Part shown: positions 1 to 12,341 of the stretch, piece after piece | How positions within the stretch are numbered: position 1 is the first letter of the stretch | How the letters are laid out: every line of letters starts with the position of its first letter | Origin: Scleroderma bovista | Taxonomy: Eukaryota; Basidiomycota; Agaricomycetes; Boletales; Sclerodermataceae | Direction of reading: 5' to 3' | Assembly (NCBI GenBank): GCA_037178675.1 | Contig: JAYMGJ010000019.1 | Coordinates: 23,210-87,209 of the forward strand | Length of the DNA: 64,000 nucleotides | Made by a program: the position numbers and the translations under genes | The notes under the pieces: generated by a model | Databases searched by the model: none | What the model was told of the DNA's origin: nothing | What the model saw: only the letters and a program-made list of their open reading frames with translations

Positions 1-515
1 ACTGTGGTGGTGTACTTACCAAAGTGGTTTGCTCTGCGCTGCTCAGTGAGAGTATTCCTTGAAGGGCTACAAGAGAACTGGAGCCATCACTGCTCGAGAT
101 CTATCATAGCCCCTCAAGGCACACCTGATGTAATAGATTTGCCTACCACCCGCCTACTATCCAAGGTATTCAAAAGACTCTCCTTCGGCCATTCTGTATG
201 AAAGATGTCGTGACTCTCCAGGGGTCTCCCCAGGGAGTTACTAGAGGATGCCGATACTTAAACTGAAAGAACCTCGGTGATGGATTTCCCATTTTCTGTG
301 GCGAAAATGTGTCTTTTTGCTATGTTCTTCTATGACGAAGTGTATAGGTTGAGGATTGTGTTAGAGGGTCACACCCCATATTTGTCCACATCTGATCAGA
401 CATAAAGCTGATTTTTGGGGGACACACCAGATACACTAACTGATATATAGGCACCCCCTTCTCGGGCCACACATGCCAGAGTTCTCCTTTGTTTGCTCCG
501 TGGAGAGTAGTGACC

Positions 516-1447
516 TTAGACCTTGCTACGTTTCTTAGGTTGACTCTCCACACCACCCTGGTCCGGCTCTTTATGTTTCCCGGGTACGTGGAGTATTACG
601 CTCTTCGATACGGCGGTAGCAGCCTGCAGTGCCTCAGTAAAGAAAGTTGTGAGTTCGTCCGGATGATCTTGGAATTTCGGCGGTAGTGTTCGCTCGCATG
701 CCGAGTATGGGGTATCCCGGCAGGAATTGGAAGGGTCAGATGGAGGACATCCTACACTGCATGTGTGACGGGTCCGACTCAAAGCCTGATCAGCGGGAAT
801 CACATGCCAACCACAATCTTGTGGGAGTGGTGAATAGTGTAGTAATTGATGCATGTCATCTTTCTTCCCGTCCACTGCTACCTCTGCTGCTTCGTGAGTC
901 GTGAGGAAATACTTCATGTCTGCCTTTGCCGCCTTGGTCCCCTTGGCCTTCTCTAAGTCAGAAAAGATCTCCGCGTAAATTTCATCTTCCCGTTTCTGAT
1001 CGTAGTCCTTCCATGAATCCTTGATCACGACGAGCTTAGGAGTATCTGGTGAGCTCCCTGCGGTATCTGGTCTGTTCAACATGTCAGATAGTCAACAGAG
1101 GTATGGTAAATCTAACCGATTTATGGTCTAGTGCTGAACGCGGGATATGGAGGAATTAGGTGGAGTTTACCAGCCTAAAGAAAGGTGATCTCTAAGATGC
1201 CATATTTGGTGATAGGACATCAGAGCACGGAAGCTTGGAAACTCACATATGCGTCTTCGACTCCTGGTTCCCCCAGTGTGAGTACAGCGTTAATCACCAT
1301 CTTGTCAATGTCGCCTGAAGAAGTGGATTTCTTCCCATCCTTTGAGCATCGTATCAATGTTGATTCATGCATCGAGAAAAATGCATAGAAAGGTTGGTCT
1401 TTGGTGGGATCTTTGAAGTTGTGGACCTGAGCCGATATCGTGGACAT
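516..1447 (-). CDS. Possible FunK1-like kinase fragment, left-arm copy
   Basis: Mirror of the gene at 11410-12341 in the other arm, with identical coding sequence; see that entry for detail. The reading starts MSTISAQV and ends in a basic PKKRSKV tail that could act as a nuclear signal. It is probably a degenerate or partial gene. Confidence 0.35.
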
Positions 1448-2566
1448 GTTGCAGTCGCGTGACCAGAGTCACTGTACTGAAGTGCGTTTCTACAGAATCC
1501 TATTTGCCAATTTGAAGTTTATACCCACGAGAGAGCGAACGTGAAACACAGTTGAGTGGTGAAGAATAAGTCAGCGACATGGTCGACTCACAGCAAGTAT
1601 GGGCCGTATGTTATCTTAGTGTTGGCATGCAAGCGATGTTGATGGCAGTGGAACCCACGTGCACGCGTCGAGCATGCACCCTAGCACCCCTCCCGGCCTG
1701 CCTGGAGCCATGCGACAGAAGGGGGACGGAAGGCTGCACCGAGGAAGTGAAGGCGGCGGTAGTGGAGGCAGACGGAGGAGTATGGTGGCAGCCGTCATCA
1801 ACGTTTTGGCTGCACGTAGGGAGCCAAGTTGGGGGATCGTGGTAATCGGCATCATAGTCGTTGTGCCACTGGTTTCAAGTCAACGTCAACGAGTTAGTGG
1901 AATGGTGCAGTTGTCGTCATCGTAGTGTGCTAGCTGCAGTGCTGATGGTAGTGGCCGCTGTCGCTGTCGTCGTGCTGGCTGCACAGATGAGGAGTGGTGG
2001 CGGTCGTCGTCATCTTTGCTGGCTAGATGGTGGTGGCCTTTGGTCATTCGTGTCGCCAGGCTGACTATGTCAATGCACTTTTAGGTGGGCTCGGCTCCGA
2101 TGCACTCGGTATGCACGACGCACACCACGTGTACAACGTATTCAGTGAGATGCCATGATGGTCAAGAGAGTAGAGGAGCGTCCACGACCGGGTGAGACGC
2201 ACAAGCGCAAGGTGTGGCCAGATCTAAAAAAGCTGTGCATCCGTGGGCTGTCCTGGGAGCGGATGATCTTGTCGACTGGCCAGCAGCTGCACGAAGCTCA
2301 GCCAGCGAGCCGAGGCTCGCGTTATGTGAGGACGAGCTGGGTGTACCTGGCGACTCTGTTCCAGTCCTTGGAGTCCATATCTTGATCATTAAATTGTGGT
2401 CTTCCTGTTCTGCTTCGTCATGCGGATGAGTCACATCGGACGGCCGGAGCATCTTGAGGATCTGCCGGTACATGGCCTGTAGAATTTGCACTCCTTAGTG
2501 TATATCCGGATTCCTGCAAATGACCTGGGCATGGAGAAGGAAATGACGCTGTAGTCTGCTTTACGA

Positions 2567-3040
2567 CCCACTGCGAGTGACCTGAATGCGTGGATAGGAA
2601 ACACCCGTTTGAAAGAGTTTACCATCTGGTTGTTGCTTTGAATAGAATGTGATTTCATTCAGAGGGTTATTGGGGCCCCTGCCATAGTGTACGGACCATC
2701 CTACCACGACATGGTCTACGGTGAGCTTCCAAGTAAGGTTCAGCAGCAAGCAGGTATCATGTACACTCGACAGCCTTTGCTACGAAAGCTGTCAGCATAT
2801 TGCCAACCCTGACATGGAAATGGCATCCTCACTGGTTTTGTGGTTGTATACGCGCTTATGCAGAGAGAAGTACAGCTCGTAGATTTGATTGGCGTCCTTG
2901 ATGTCGTAGCATATCTTGTTATTTAATATGACACGTGCGGAGGAGATGAATCTGAGGATGACCGTGGTAGCGGGCTCTGACACGGGAAATTTCACTGATA
3001 TTTTGATGTCCGCAGAACCACAGAAGTAAACTGGGGGAAC
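2567..3040 (-). other. Unrecognised coding-like stretch, left-arm copy
   Basis: Mirror of 9817-10290. Two open stretches, one of about 80 codons ending SMSGLAIC and one of about 60 codons containing GWSVHYGRGPN, look like exons of one unknown gene because they are rich in varied residues and lack low complexity. No family is recognised. Confidence 0.25.
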
Positions 3041-3239
3041 TACACTGATATCCTATGTCCTTACTGTAAGTAAGTACTTTCTATGTACTGCGGGAGAATA
3101 AACGAGTACAACAAAGGGACAAGAAAAGAGTAGGTAAAATCCAGTTAAAATTTGGAAGTGATTACACGACATTGACTCACCAAATACCACATGCTCCGAA
3201 GCTATTCACTTCGGGATGTCTTGTACCTAATTATCGTTG

Positions 3240-3777
3240 TTACTGATCTGCAAGAATGAGCAATTCATACCACCATTTGGAAGGACTGCTGTAAGATACC
3301 TTTTCAGCTGACTTGGATGCTTCAGAGGGCAGAGTAAGTGCAGTTTTCAACCATGCAAAAAAACCGGTTTGTGTTGTTTGGAGTGCTTGCAGCTTGTTTT
3401 CGATGTCTGCTGCCCGATTCTCAAGGCAGTTGACCCTGGTATCCACGCCTGCTACATCCAATTTATCTGCTTTTATTTTCAATTGGGAGTCCAGTAGCTG
3501 GTGGATAGCATCGATGGTGGTTGACAACACTTGGAAATGGTCAGTGAACCTCTGGTCCATCGAGGTGAACCTCTGGTCCATCGAGGTGAACCTCTGGTCC
3601 ATTGACGCCAGCTGCTCTTTGATTGATGCGATCTCCTTCGGAAAATCTGCTAAGCTCTTCAGATATAGCTGTCCCTGGGTCTCAGCAGTTGTACATAGTA
3701 CCTGTCAAACCCTCATCTGCTGCTGCTGCCGCTGCCGCTCGTTTCACCCCAAATGTATCAGAGGAGCTGGTAGACAT
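3240..3777 (-). CDS. Small coiled-coil protein with MDQRFTS repeats, left-arm copy
   Basis: Identical mirror copy of 9080-9617; see that entry. Both copies keep the same start, the same three tandem seven-residue repeats and the same stop. Confidence 0.5.
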
Positions 3778-3936
3778 AGACAGTATTGATGTTCTAACGT
3801 CTGATTCATAGTACCTTAGTCCATGTGAACACCAGTGCTGCACTTCGTTAACTTACCAGCCATTGGATCAGATTCAAAAGCAATATCTGAACGCGAATGC
3901 GCCAGTACTTGAGATATACCAATTATTACATAAGAA

Positions 3937-6582
3937 GTGGACAGCCACTCGGACGCCGCAGTACTTCTTGCTCAGCTTGGATACAAGCCTCAAGAGTTCA
4001 AACGCGCATTCACTCCATTAGAGGTGCGTCTTCTCCGTCGCTCAAGCCAGTCGACAGCCGAGACTCAATTGCTCGCGGGACGCTCGTAGGTGTTCGGGGT
4101 GTCCTTCAGTATTATTGGCCTCCTCTCAACCATTGCGTATGTCTCATCCTTTTTACCATCGAATTACAATAAGCAAACGTGTACAGCTCTGTTCTGGTCT
4201 ATGCCCTGCCGAATGGTGGCGCGTCTGCTATGGTGTGGGGGATATGTGTCGCATCGTGGTACCTTTTGGAGAGTGGAGATACTGAAGTGAAGCTATTCCA
4301 GTGGCTTGTAGCCCCGCTTTTCATTCTCTGTGTCGGTTTGGCCATGGCAGAGCTTGGCTCCTCTGCACCGACGTCTGGTGGTGTAGGTGCACTGTTGCAA
4401 GGGAATCTAAACTGCTTTTTGACGTCCGACGTCCATAGCTCTACTTCTGGACGCACGCTCTCTCCTCACCTCGCTGGCGAAATTTGCTCTGCTGGATCAT
4501 TGGGTGTACGTTTTTCGTTACTGTTAGGCCTACTTGCGTGACACTATTCGGTGCGTAGACGCGAACACGATCGGGAATATTGCGTCAATTGGTGAGCTGG
4601 GTTTTAGTTCATCTTCCAAGATTTGTACCTATTGACATGCAATTGATGAAGCCTCTATCGACTGGGGTTGTGCCGTCCCAATCACTGCTGCTGCGAGCAT
4701 CGGATCCGGCCAAACATTTACCGCAACCCAAGCACAAACTTAGTACGCCAGTCTTTCTTCTACCCTCAATCTTCCTCAACTTCATGCTATCGTCAGTGCC
4801 ATATACCTTGCAGTCCTCTTCACCCATGGCATCGTGTGCTGCCTTGCAACAGCCACGCTTGCCAGGTTGCAAACACTCTATGTTACCATCAACGCCTTGT
4901 GCGTATCTCCAATTTCGAAAGCCGTCTTGATGTCGACCTTCCATATGGCCAGTCTTTGCTTGGCGGTGATAGTTGCTCTCCTAGCTGCAACGCCAAAAAT
5001 ATAAGAATACCGCCAGCTATGCCCTCGGAAACTTCACGAACCGTACGTCTTCTCCCATATTGAATGTTCTGTCTCATCTCGTGCATAGTTGATGGCTGGT
5101 TAAATGGCTTTGCGTTTATCATGTCCTTCATGGCCCCCCTTTGGACAATTTGTATGTATATGCAGACGTATTTCGGCGTGGTCTCTGATGCTGACTATCT
5201 GCAGGTTCCTTCTGTTGGGTTCAACGGGCACGCTACCCTACAGTTTGTATTTAATGCATAGTTTGCGTTTGTTTGTACCTCAGTCGTTGTTCATCAACAC
5301 TGAGGTACGTCGTCTTCTGGCACACCGTTTCTTTACCTTACGCTGATTGTATTGGTACCAGACCGTGTCTTTAGGTACCACTAATGTTATTAGTCGTTGT
5401 TCATCAACACTGAGACCGTGTCTTTAGTCTACACCTTCGACTCTGCTGTGCATATCAGCGAGGAAGCCTCAAACGCTGCCATCGCTGTCCCATGGGCAAT
5501 CGTACGTCCTGCGACTCCTAGTTCACACACGACTCTGACCATTCACAAGTCGGCTCCATTGCTATTTCCGGCGTCCTCGGAGTAGGTGTGTCCCTTCCGT
5601 CCAACTTTCCTGTTGTCGCGCACCTTTTTCACTTGTCTTGCATCTCAGCCATTGATATCGCTCTTACATTCTGCATGGGCACGGATATCGAGTACTTGTT
5701 AAGCAGCCCAATCGGCCAGCCGATGGCCCAGATCTTCTTCAACAGCTTCGGGGCGCGAGGGACCCTGGCACTCTGGTCGTTCGTCGTCGCAGCACAGTAC
5801 GTCTATTCTGCCATTCCATGTATGTCCCTTCTTATCACCTTCCCACTAGGTACATGATGGGATCTAGCATGGCGATGTCTCTTAGTCTGTACCAACTAGC
5901 GCAACACCGTACTAACGTGACTGACTCTTCCTCTGGCAGGTCCTTGCGACATCGCGTCAATGCTTTTCCTTCTCGCGGGACGGCGCACTTCCCTTCTCTG
6001 GCATCCTTTACCGCATGAACAGCTACACCGGAACACCAGTCAACACCGTCTGGTTCTCCGTCGTGATGGCAGCTCTCTTTGGCGCACTCACGTTTGCGGG
6101 TGCCCAGGCGACGAACGCCGTGTTTGCGGTAGCGATCGCGGCTCTCTACGTTGCATATGCGATACCTATCGTGGCACGTTTCGTGTTTGAGAACGACTTC
6201 AAGCCTGGGCCATTCGACCTAGGTGTCTTTGTAGGTCCCCTCCCCCTTTTCTCACTCGCTCTTGGCGTTGGCGCTGACATCGTATCCGTAGAGTTTACCC
6301 GTTGGCTTCATCGCAGTGGCGTTCAAGCCGTTCATGACCATCATTTTCATGTTCCCCACATCCCCTGGGGCAAATGTTACTTCTATGAACTACACCGTAG
6401 TCGTCCTGGGCGGCGTGCTCCTGCTCTCACTTGCATGGTACTACTTCCCCGTGTATGGGAGCGTGCACTGGTTCACTGGACCGGTGCCGAACATAAATAG
6501 AGAACACAAGGAAGCTGGGTCAGATGCAACTTCAGTGGATAGAAAGGCGATAGGGGAGACGAGTGTTGCGGAGGTCGTATAG
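3937..6582 (+). CDS. Amino-acid/GABA-type permease (APC superfamily)
   Basis: A membrane transporter of the fungal amino-acid permease group (APC superfamily, GABA-permease-like), expected in the plasma or vacuolar membrane. Joined exons give the family's landmarks in order: LAQLGYKPQEFKR and FGVSFSIIGLL near the N-terminus, VGLAMAELGSSAPTSGG, SIDWGCAVPITAAASIGSG, HISEEASNAAIAVPWAI, SPIGQPMAQIFFNSFG, the SRDGALPFSGILYRMNSY loop, and the C-terminal GPVPNINRE. At least ten short introns fit GT-AG; one near 5868 seems to be GC-AG. One extra A in the run at 4994-4998 shifts the frame, so the gene is either slightly broken or carries a sequencing error. The true N-terminus is unclear: the frame enters from the inverted-repeat arm after a TAA at 3931, and the arm boundary (3968/3969) falls within a codon of the first recognised exon. 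Confidence 0.8.
5280..5415. repeat. Short local duplication in a permease intron
   Basis: The 23-bp string beginning AGTCGTTGTTCATCAAC occurs at about 5282 and again at about 5392, with partial copies of ACCGTGTCTTTAG beside it. It lengthens one intron of the permease to well over 200 bp, against about 50 bp for the others. Confidence 0.6.
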
Positions 6583-7101
6583 TGTGGGGGCATGATGACT
6601 AGGCTCGACACGAAGCATCTCTGTAGCACTGTAGGCTGGTCTGTCTTTCTATAAATGTTATTTCTCGACAATGCGTTGGTGTTGTATAAAACATAAGATT
6701 ACCCCTCCCATGTTGACTCAGGGATATCAGAATGTGCCAAGCTTGATCATCATAGTCACAACTAGGATCAAAGCGAGCAGCCTGACCAGAATGGATGCTC
6801 GTGCCGCTCAAAAGGCTTCCAGTAGCACTCATATCGTGAACCCACGACCGGAACATTTCGTATCATAGCAGATGGTAATTGCGAAAAGCAATTCCATTGA
6901 TTGGACATCAAGAGGTTCTCTAATCGGATTGTTTCCTACCTCCCAGGTGTGTATTATCTTGGTGTTTCCTAGCACGAAGGGGTGTAGCCGAGTCGTCATA
7001 TCCAATTTAATATCGTCATAGCAAGGTACGTTTTCTCGCTTGGCATGTTGTTCGAGGGCAAGACATTCCGAGACAAGTAACAATGTCCTACCAGGCATTT
7101 G
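6583..7101. other. Convergent intergenic region
   Basis: It lies between the 3' ends of the permease (+) and the sedolisin remnant (-). No further gene, RNA or repeat is recognised; short open frames here look like chance. Confidence 0.5.
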
Positions 7102-8888
7102 CTAGACAAACGTGACCAAGGGCGATCTGGCTGGCTTTCTGAAATCAGGAGTGCCGAAACCACTGACTAGAAACTAAATCTGAGGTTGTGGAAGCCAACG
7201 GCTACGTGAACATTTACCAGCGTCCCAACCCTGAGCTGCCTAGTATCGATGTCATGTTAACCATTCGATCAAGCCTCCGACTGCAAAATACTTACATGGA
7301 AACCTTGTGTACCACATCCTGGGTTGTTGCCCTCCATAATGTCATTCATGGCTTTGAAACCAGTAGAAAATCAAGAAGCTGAGGCCCGATTTCCCGGCGC
7401 TGATGCGTGCATCATTAAGCATTGAATCAATCGCTGCAATGGCAGGAGCAGATGTGGAAGTTGGACCAACTCCGGTGAGAAAGCGGCCTCCATAAAAGAT
7501 GATATATCCAGTGCTTTGAGCAGCGACATTGGGGATGCCCTGAGGAACGGGTGAGCTTGAGGGCCATCCACAAATTTAGTGAGCTTACACGTCCACCGCT
7601 GTTGTGAAATGAGTGTTTTGTTCCATCATTATTCAGAAAAGTACGAACCAATTAAACTGGTCCTTGTGTGTATTGTTACCTAGCGACTCCAAATACTTTG
7701 GGACTGCACCGCACTGATACAAAGGGCGGTCGAACTGTTCGCAAGTAAACCCCTAGACTGACAAAGAACACTGTACGGAAACAAACCTACATAGTTACTG
7801 AATCTTCCTCCCGAAAAGGCGGATGCCACTTCCGGTATATGCTTGGTACCACCAACCGCTGTGAGGCTGCCAGAGGCATCATCAGTTTACACCCAAGTGG
7901 TATAGCATAAACCCACTATGAACAGGAATCGGGGAAAGATGGTATGAATCTTGTCTTATTATGACCATCATTAATGAAGCATATTGGAGTCGCCGGATCG
8001 GAGGCATCATTACCAACCCCCAAATCACCAGAAGCAAACACGATAGAAACACCGTGAGCGGCAAGAATACCAAGTCCTGCGCACACACGACGTGGATATG
8101 GTTCAGGAACCGGCAGGACGAGGAACATCATCTGCCCGTGTGACAACGCAAAACCAATGCACACCTATCTCTTCAGGTTCACCCTAACCAGTGGAGATGG
8201 TCTGAGGGAGAATGTCCGCAGACAACATGTAGTCCAACGACTGTCATCTGAGTCAAGAAGCTGATTAAACTCAGTGTGTGGAAATGGACGCAGACGAGGG
8301 ACCACTGTGACCACTGCATCGTGACCGTAAAAACGAGTGTTCCACACTCGAGCACACTGGCTGTCAGTCCTCGTGAGCCTCGGGTTGATCAAAAAAGGAT
8401 TCGTAACAATAGCAGAGTAGAGTAGCTGATAGGGAAGACAGAAGACCACCGGGTGATTTTGATTTAAACAGATTGTGCGGAGGTGCGCAAAACGAAGTTA
8501 CATCTCCATCAGGCTTTGGACACCACGAGGAACTGGTGAGCGAGCAATGAGTAGCGGTAAAAATGCTGGGGCCCGAGACCAGATGATTGAACGCATCCAT
8601 GATGATCCGATCTCAACCCTGACGACGCTCTGGAGGGGCATGACGATAGCAGGATATGACTATGACCCACTTTGTGAGTCGCATAGGATGGTATGATGCG
8701 AGGGCAGCAAGCACGGGGATGTATGGGCCCAGTGCTGGTCCAATGTAGAGCAAAACAGGCCAGGAGAACGCAGGTGAGCGTGAGGAACAAAGGCAGAATC
8801 TGAGGGGCACATGAATTCCAATGAATGGGGCGAAGGGCAATTGCTCAGGACGTGGGTCCACAACCAGCACCACCACATGCAAGATGCG
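7102..8888 (-). pseudogene. Sedolisin / tripeptidyl-peptidase (S53), 5'-truncated
   Basis: A secreted acid serine-carboxyl protease family (peptidase S53). On the minus strand the recognisable part starts near 8270 with LPQTIST, followed by PRRVCAGLG, the oxyanion-hole region FASGDLGVGN, PATPICFINDG, TAVGGTKHIPEVASAFSGG, RPLYQCGAVPKYLESLG, the nucleophile region VGPTSTSAP, NDARISAGKSG, NNPGCGTQGF and a terminal SGFGTPDFRKPA. Short introns separate these. The second glycine of the usual GGTS motif is proline, though the serine remains. The upstream Glu/Asp catalytic pair and the whole propeptide should lie 5' of 8270; only poorly recognisable sequence is found before the inverted-repeat arm begins at 8889. 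A frame shift is needed near 8110. It is judged a dead gene cut by the rearrangement. Confidence 0.7.
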
Positions 8889-9079
8889 AGAAGTACTGCG
8901 GCGTCCGAGTGGCTGTCCACTTCTTATGTAATAATTGGTATATCTCAAGTACTGGCGCATTCGCGTTCAGATATTGCTTTTGAATCTGATCCAATGGCTG
9001 GTAAGTTAACGAAGTGCAGCACTGGTGTTCACATGGACTAAGGTACTATGAATCAGATGTTAGAACATCAATACTGTCT

Positions 9080-9617
9080 ATGTCTACCAGCTCCTCTGAT
9101 ACATTTGGGGTGAAACGAGCGGCAGCGGCAGCAGCAGCAGATGAGGGTTTGACAGGTACTATGTACAACTGCTGAGACCCAGGGACAGCTATATCTGAAG
9201 AGCTTAGCAGATTTTCCGAAGGAGATCGCATCAATCAAAGAGCAGCTGGCGTCAATGGACCAGAGGTTCACCTCGATGGACCAGAGGTTCACCTCGATGG
9301 ACCAGAGGTTCACTGACCATTTCCAAGTGTTGTCAACCACCATCGATGCTATCCACCAGCTACTGGACTCCCAATTGAAAATAAAAGCAGATAAATTGGA
9401 TGTAGCAGGCGTGGATACCAGGGTCAACTGCCTTGAGAATCGGGCAGCAGACATCGAAAACAAGCTGCAAGCACTCCAAACAACACAAACCGGTTTTTTT
9501 GCATGGTTGAAAACTGCACTTACTCTGCCCTCTGAAGCATCCAAGTCAGCTGAAAAGGTATCTTACAGCAGTCCTTCCAAATGGTGGTATGAATTGCTCA
9601 TTCTTGCAGATCAGTAA
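9080..9617 (+). CDS. Small coiled-coil protein with MDQRFTS repeats
   Basis: Unrecognised protein of about 170 residues. It starts MSTSSSDTFGVKR followed by an alanine run. After a small break (a possible 21-bp intron or a frame error near 9157) it continues QGQLYLKSLADFPKEIASI, then three tandem copies of the heptad-length unit SMDQRFT, then a heptad-rich region (LDSQLKIKADKLDVAGVD, CLENRAADIENKLQALQ), and ends PSKWWYELLILADQ. The repeat and heptads predict a long alpha-helical coiled coil, so a structural or oligomerising role is likely. The three repeats are identical at DNA level, so the array is young or homogenised. The left arm carries an identical copy. Confidence 0.5.
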
Positions 9618-9816
9618 CAACGATAATTAGGTACAAGACATCCCGAAGTGAATAGCTTCGGAGCATGTGGTATTTGGTGAGTCAATGTCGTGTAATCACT
9701 TCCAAATTTTAACTGGATTTTACCTACTCTTTTCTTGTCCCTTTGTTGTACTCGTTTATTCTCCCGCAGTACATAGAAAGTACTTACTTACAGTAAGGAC
9801 ATAGGATATCAGTGTA

Positions 9817-10290
9817 GTTCCCCCAGTTTACTTCTGTGGTTCTGCGGACATCAAAATATCAGTGAAATTTCCCGTGTCAGAGCCCGCTACCACGGTCATC
9901 CTCAGATTCATCTCCTCCGCACGTGTCATATTAAATAACAAGATATGCTACGACATCAAGGACGCCAATCAAATCTACGAGCTGTACTTCTCTCTGCATA
10001 AGCGCGTATACAACCACAAAACCAGTGAGGATGCCATTTCCATGTCAGGGTTGGCAATATGCTGACAGCTTTCGTAGCAAAGGCTGTCGAGTGTACATGA
10101 TACCTGCTTGCTGCTGAACCTTACTTGGAAGCTCACCGTAGACCATGTCGTGGTAGGATGGTCCGTACACTATGGCAGGGGCCCCAATAACCCTCTGAAT
10201 GAAATCACATTCTATTCAAAGCAACAACCAGATGGTAAACTCTTTCAAACGGGTGTTTCCTATCCACGCATTCAGGTCACTCGCAGTGGG
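9817..10290 (+). other. Unrecognised coding-like stretch, right-arm copy
   Basis: Two open stretches on the plus strand: about 9817-10066 (contains VILRFISSARVILNN and ends SMSGLAIC) and 10108-10293 (contains TWKLTVDHVVVGW and GVSYPRIQV). Residue composition looks protein-like and the order suggests exons of one gene, but no family is recognised and no start or splice sites are assigned with confidence. Confidence 0.25.
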
Positions 10291-10295
10291 TCGTA

Positions 10296-11409
10296 AAGCA
10301 GACTACAGCGTCATTTCCTTCTCCATGCCCAGGTCATTTGCAGGAATCCGGATATACACTAAGGAGTGCAAATTCTACAGGCCATGTACCGGCAGATCCT
10401 CAAGATGCTCCGGCCGTCCGATGTGACTCATCCGCATGACGAAGCAGAACAGGAAGACCACAATTTAATGATCAAGATATGGACTCCAAGGACTGGAACA
10501 GAGTCGCCAGGTACACCCAGCTCGTCCTCACATAACGCGAGCCTCGGCTCGCTGGCTGAGCTTCGTGCAGCTGCTGGCCAGTCGACAAGATCATCCGCTC
10601 CCAGGACAGCCCACGGATGCACAGCTTTTTTAGATCTGGCCACACCTTGCGCTTGTGCGTCTCACCCGGTCGTGGACGCTCCTCTACTCTCTTGACCATC
10701 ATGGCATCTCACTGAATACGTTGTACACGTGGTGTGCGTCGTGCATACCGAGTGCATCGGAGCCGAGCCCACCTAAAAGTGCATTGACATAGTCAGCCTG
10801 GCGACACGAATGACCAAAGGCCACCACCATCTAGCCAGCAAAGATGACGACGACCGCCACCACTCCTCATCTGTGCAGCCAGCACGACGACAGCGACAGC
10901 GGCCACTACCATCAGCACTGCAGCTAGCACACTACGATGACGACAACTGCACCATTCCACTAACTCGTTGACGTTGACTTGAAACCAGTGGCACAACGAC
11001 TATGATGCCGATTACCACGATCCCCCAACTTGGCTCCCTACGTGCAGCCAAAACGTTGATGACGGCTGCCACCATACTCCTCCGTCTGCCTCCACTACCG
11101 CCGCCTTCACTTCCTCGGTGCAGCCTTCCGTCCCCCTTCTGTCGCATGGCTCCAGGCAGGCCGGGAGGGGTGCTAGGGTGCATGCTCGACGCGTGCACGT
11201 GGGTTCCACTGCCATCAACATCGCTTGCATGCCAACACTAAGATAACATACGGCCCATACTTGCTGTGAGTCGACCATGTCGCTGACTTATTCTTCACCA
11301 CTCAACTGTGTTTCACGTTCGCTCTCTCGTGGGTATAAACTTCAAATTGGCAAATAGGATTCTGTAGAAACGCACTTCAGTACAGTGACTCTGGTCACGC
11401 GACTGCAAC
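10296..11409. other. Arm interior without a recognised gene
   Basis: It contains GC-rich, low-complexity open frames on both strands (for example runs of TCGTCGTC/GACGACGAC around 10845-10950) and a stretch near 10366-10695 with a serine-rich open frame. No conserved motif was found. It is mirrored in the left arm at 1448-2561. Confidence 0.4.
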
Positions 11410-12341
11410 ATGTCCACGATATCGGCTCAGGTCCACAACTTCAAAGATCCCACCAAAGACCAACCTTTCTATGCATTTTTCTCGATGCATGAATCAACAT
11501 TGATACGATGCTCAAAGGATGGGAAGAAATCCACTTCTTCAGGCGACATTGACAAGATGGTGATTAACGCTGTACTCACACTGGGGGAACCAGGAGTCGA
11601 AGACGCATATGTGAGTTTCCAAGCTTCCGTGCTCTGATGTCCTATCACCAAATATGGCATCTTAGAGATCACCTTTCTTTAGGCTGGTAAACTCCACCTA
11701 ATTCCTCCATATCCCGCGTTCAGCACTAGACCATAAATCGGTTAGATTTACCATACCTCTGTTGACTATCTGACATGTTGAACAGACCAGATACCGCAGG
11801 GAGCTCACCAGATACTCCTAAGCTCGTCGTGATCAAGGATTCATGGAAGGACTACGATCAGAAACGGGAAGATGAAATTTACGCGGAGATCTTTTCTGAC
11901 TTAGAGAAGGCCAAGGGGACCAAGGCGGCAAAGGCAGACATGAAGTATTTCCTCACGACTCACGAAGCAGCAGAGGTAGCAGTGGACGGGAAGAAAGATG
12001 ACATGCATCAATTACTACACTATTCACCACTCCCACAAGATTGTGGTTGGCATGTGATTCCCGCTGATCAGGCTTTGAGTCGGACCCGTCACACATGCAG
12101 TGTAGGATGTCCTCCATCTGACCCTTCCAATTCCTGCCGGGATACCCCATACTCGGCATGCGAGCGAACACTACCGCCGAAATTCCAAGATCATCCGGAC
12201 GAACTCACAACTTTCTTTACTGAGGCACTGCAGGCTGCTACCGCCGTATCGAAGAGCGTAATACTCCACGTACCCGGGAAACATAAAGAGCCGGACCAGG
12301 GTGGTGTGGAGAGTCAACCTAAGAAACGTAGCAAGGTCTAA
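11410..12341 (+). CDS. Possible FunK1-like kinase fragment, right-arm copy
   Basis: Exon 1 starts MSTISAQVHNFKDP (11410) and runs to about 11610. It joins across a GTGAGT...TTTAG intron to AGKLHLIPPYPAFSTRP, then an in-frame TAA. A GTTAG...AACAG intron leads to PDTAGSSPDTPKLVVIKDSW. The VVIKDSW box, followed by a long acidic/basic helix, is the best clue: FunK1 fungal kinases carry a similar box before the kinase core. No HRD-like catalytic loop is visible downstream, so this is at best an N-terminal remnant. The C-terminus ends PKKRSKV. It could equally be an unrelated protein with a chance resemblance. Confidence 0.35.

Larger units (their letters stand above)
1..3968. repeat. Left arm of a giant inverted repeat
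   Basis: Every position x in this arm pairs with 12857-x in 8889-12856. All open frames compared between the arms encode identical peptides, and spot-checked stretches match base for base. The arm starts at the window edge, so its true outer end is unknown. The inner end is exact: the arms agree through GTACTTCT (3961-3968) and diverge at 3969. The permease reading frame runs across this junction without a break, so this arm is probably the original and the right arm the copy. Identity this high means very recent duplication, gene conversion or an assembly artefact. Confidence 0.95.

Noticed and set aside
3313..3789. 158-codon plus-strand frame (and its mirror at 9068-9544 minus)
   Set aside because: It is antisense to the coiled-coil gene, has odd Trp/Ser/Cys-rich composition, and its repeat is the complement of the MDQRFTS repeat.
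11410..12341. A complete FunK1 kinase in the inverted-repeat arms
   Set aside because: Only the VVIKDSW box resembles the family; no catalytic loop, metal loop or C-lobe block follows, so at most a fragment is claimed.
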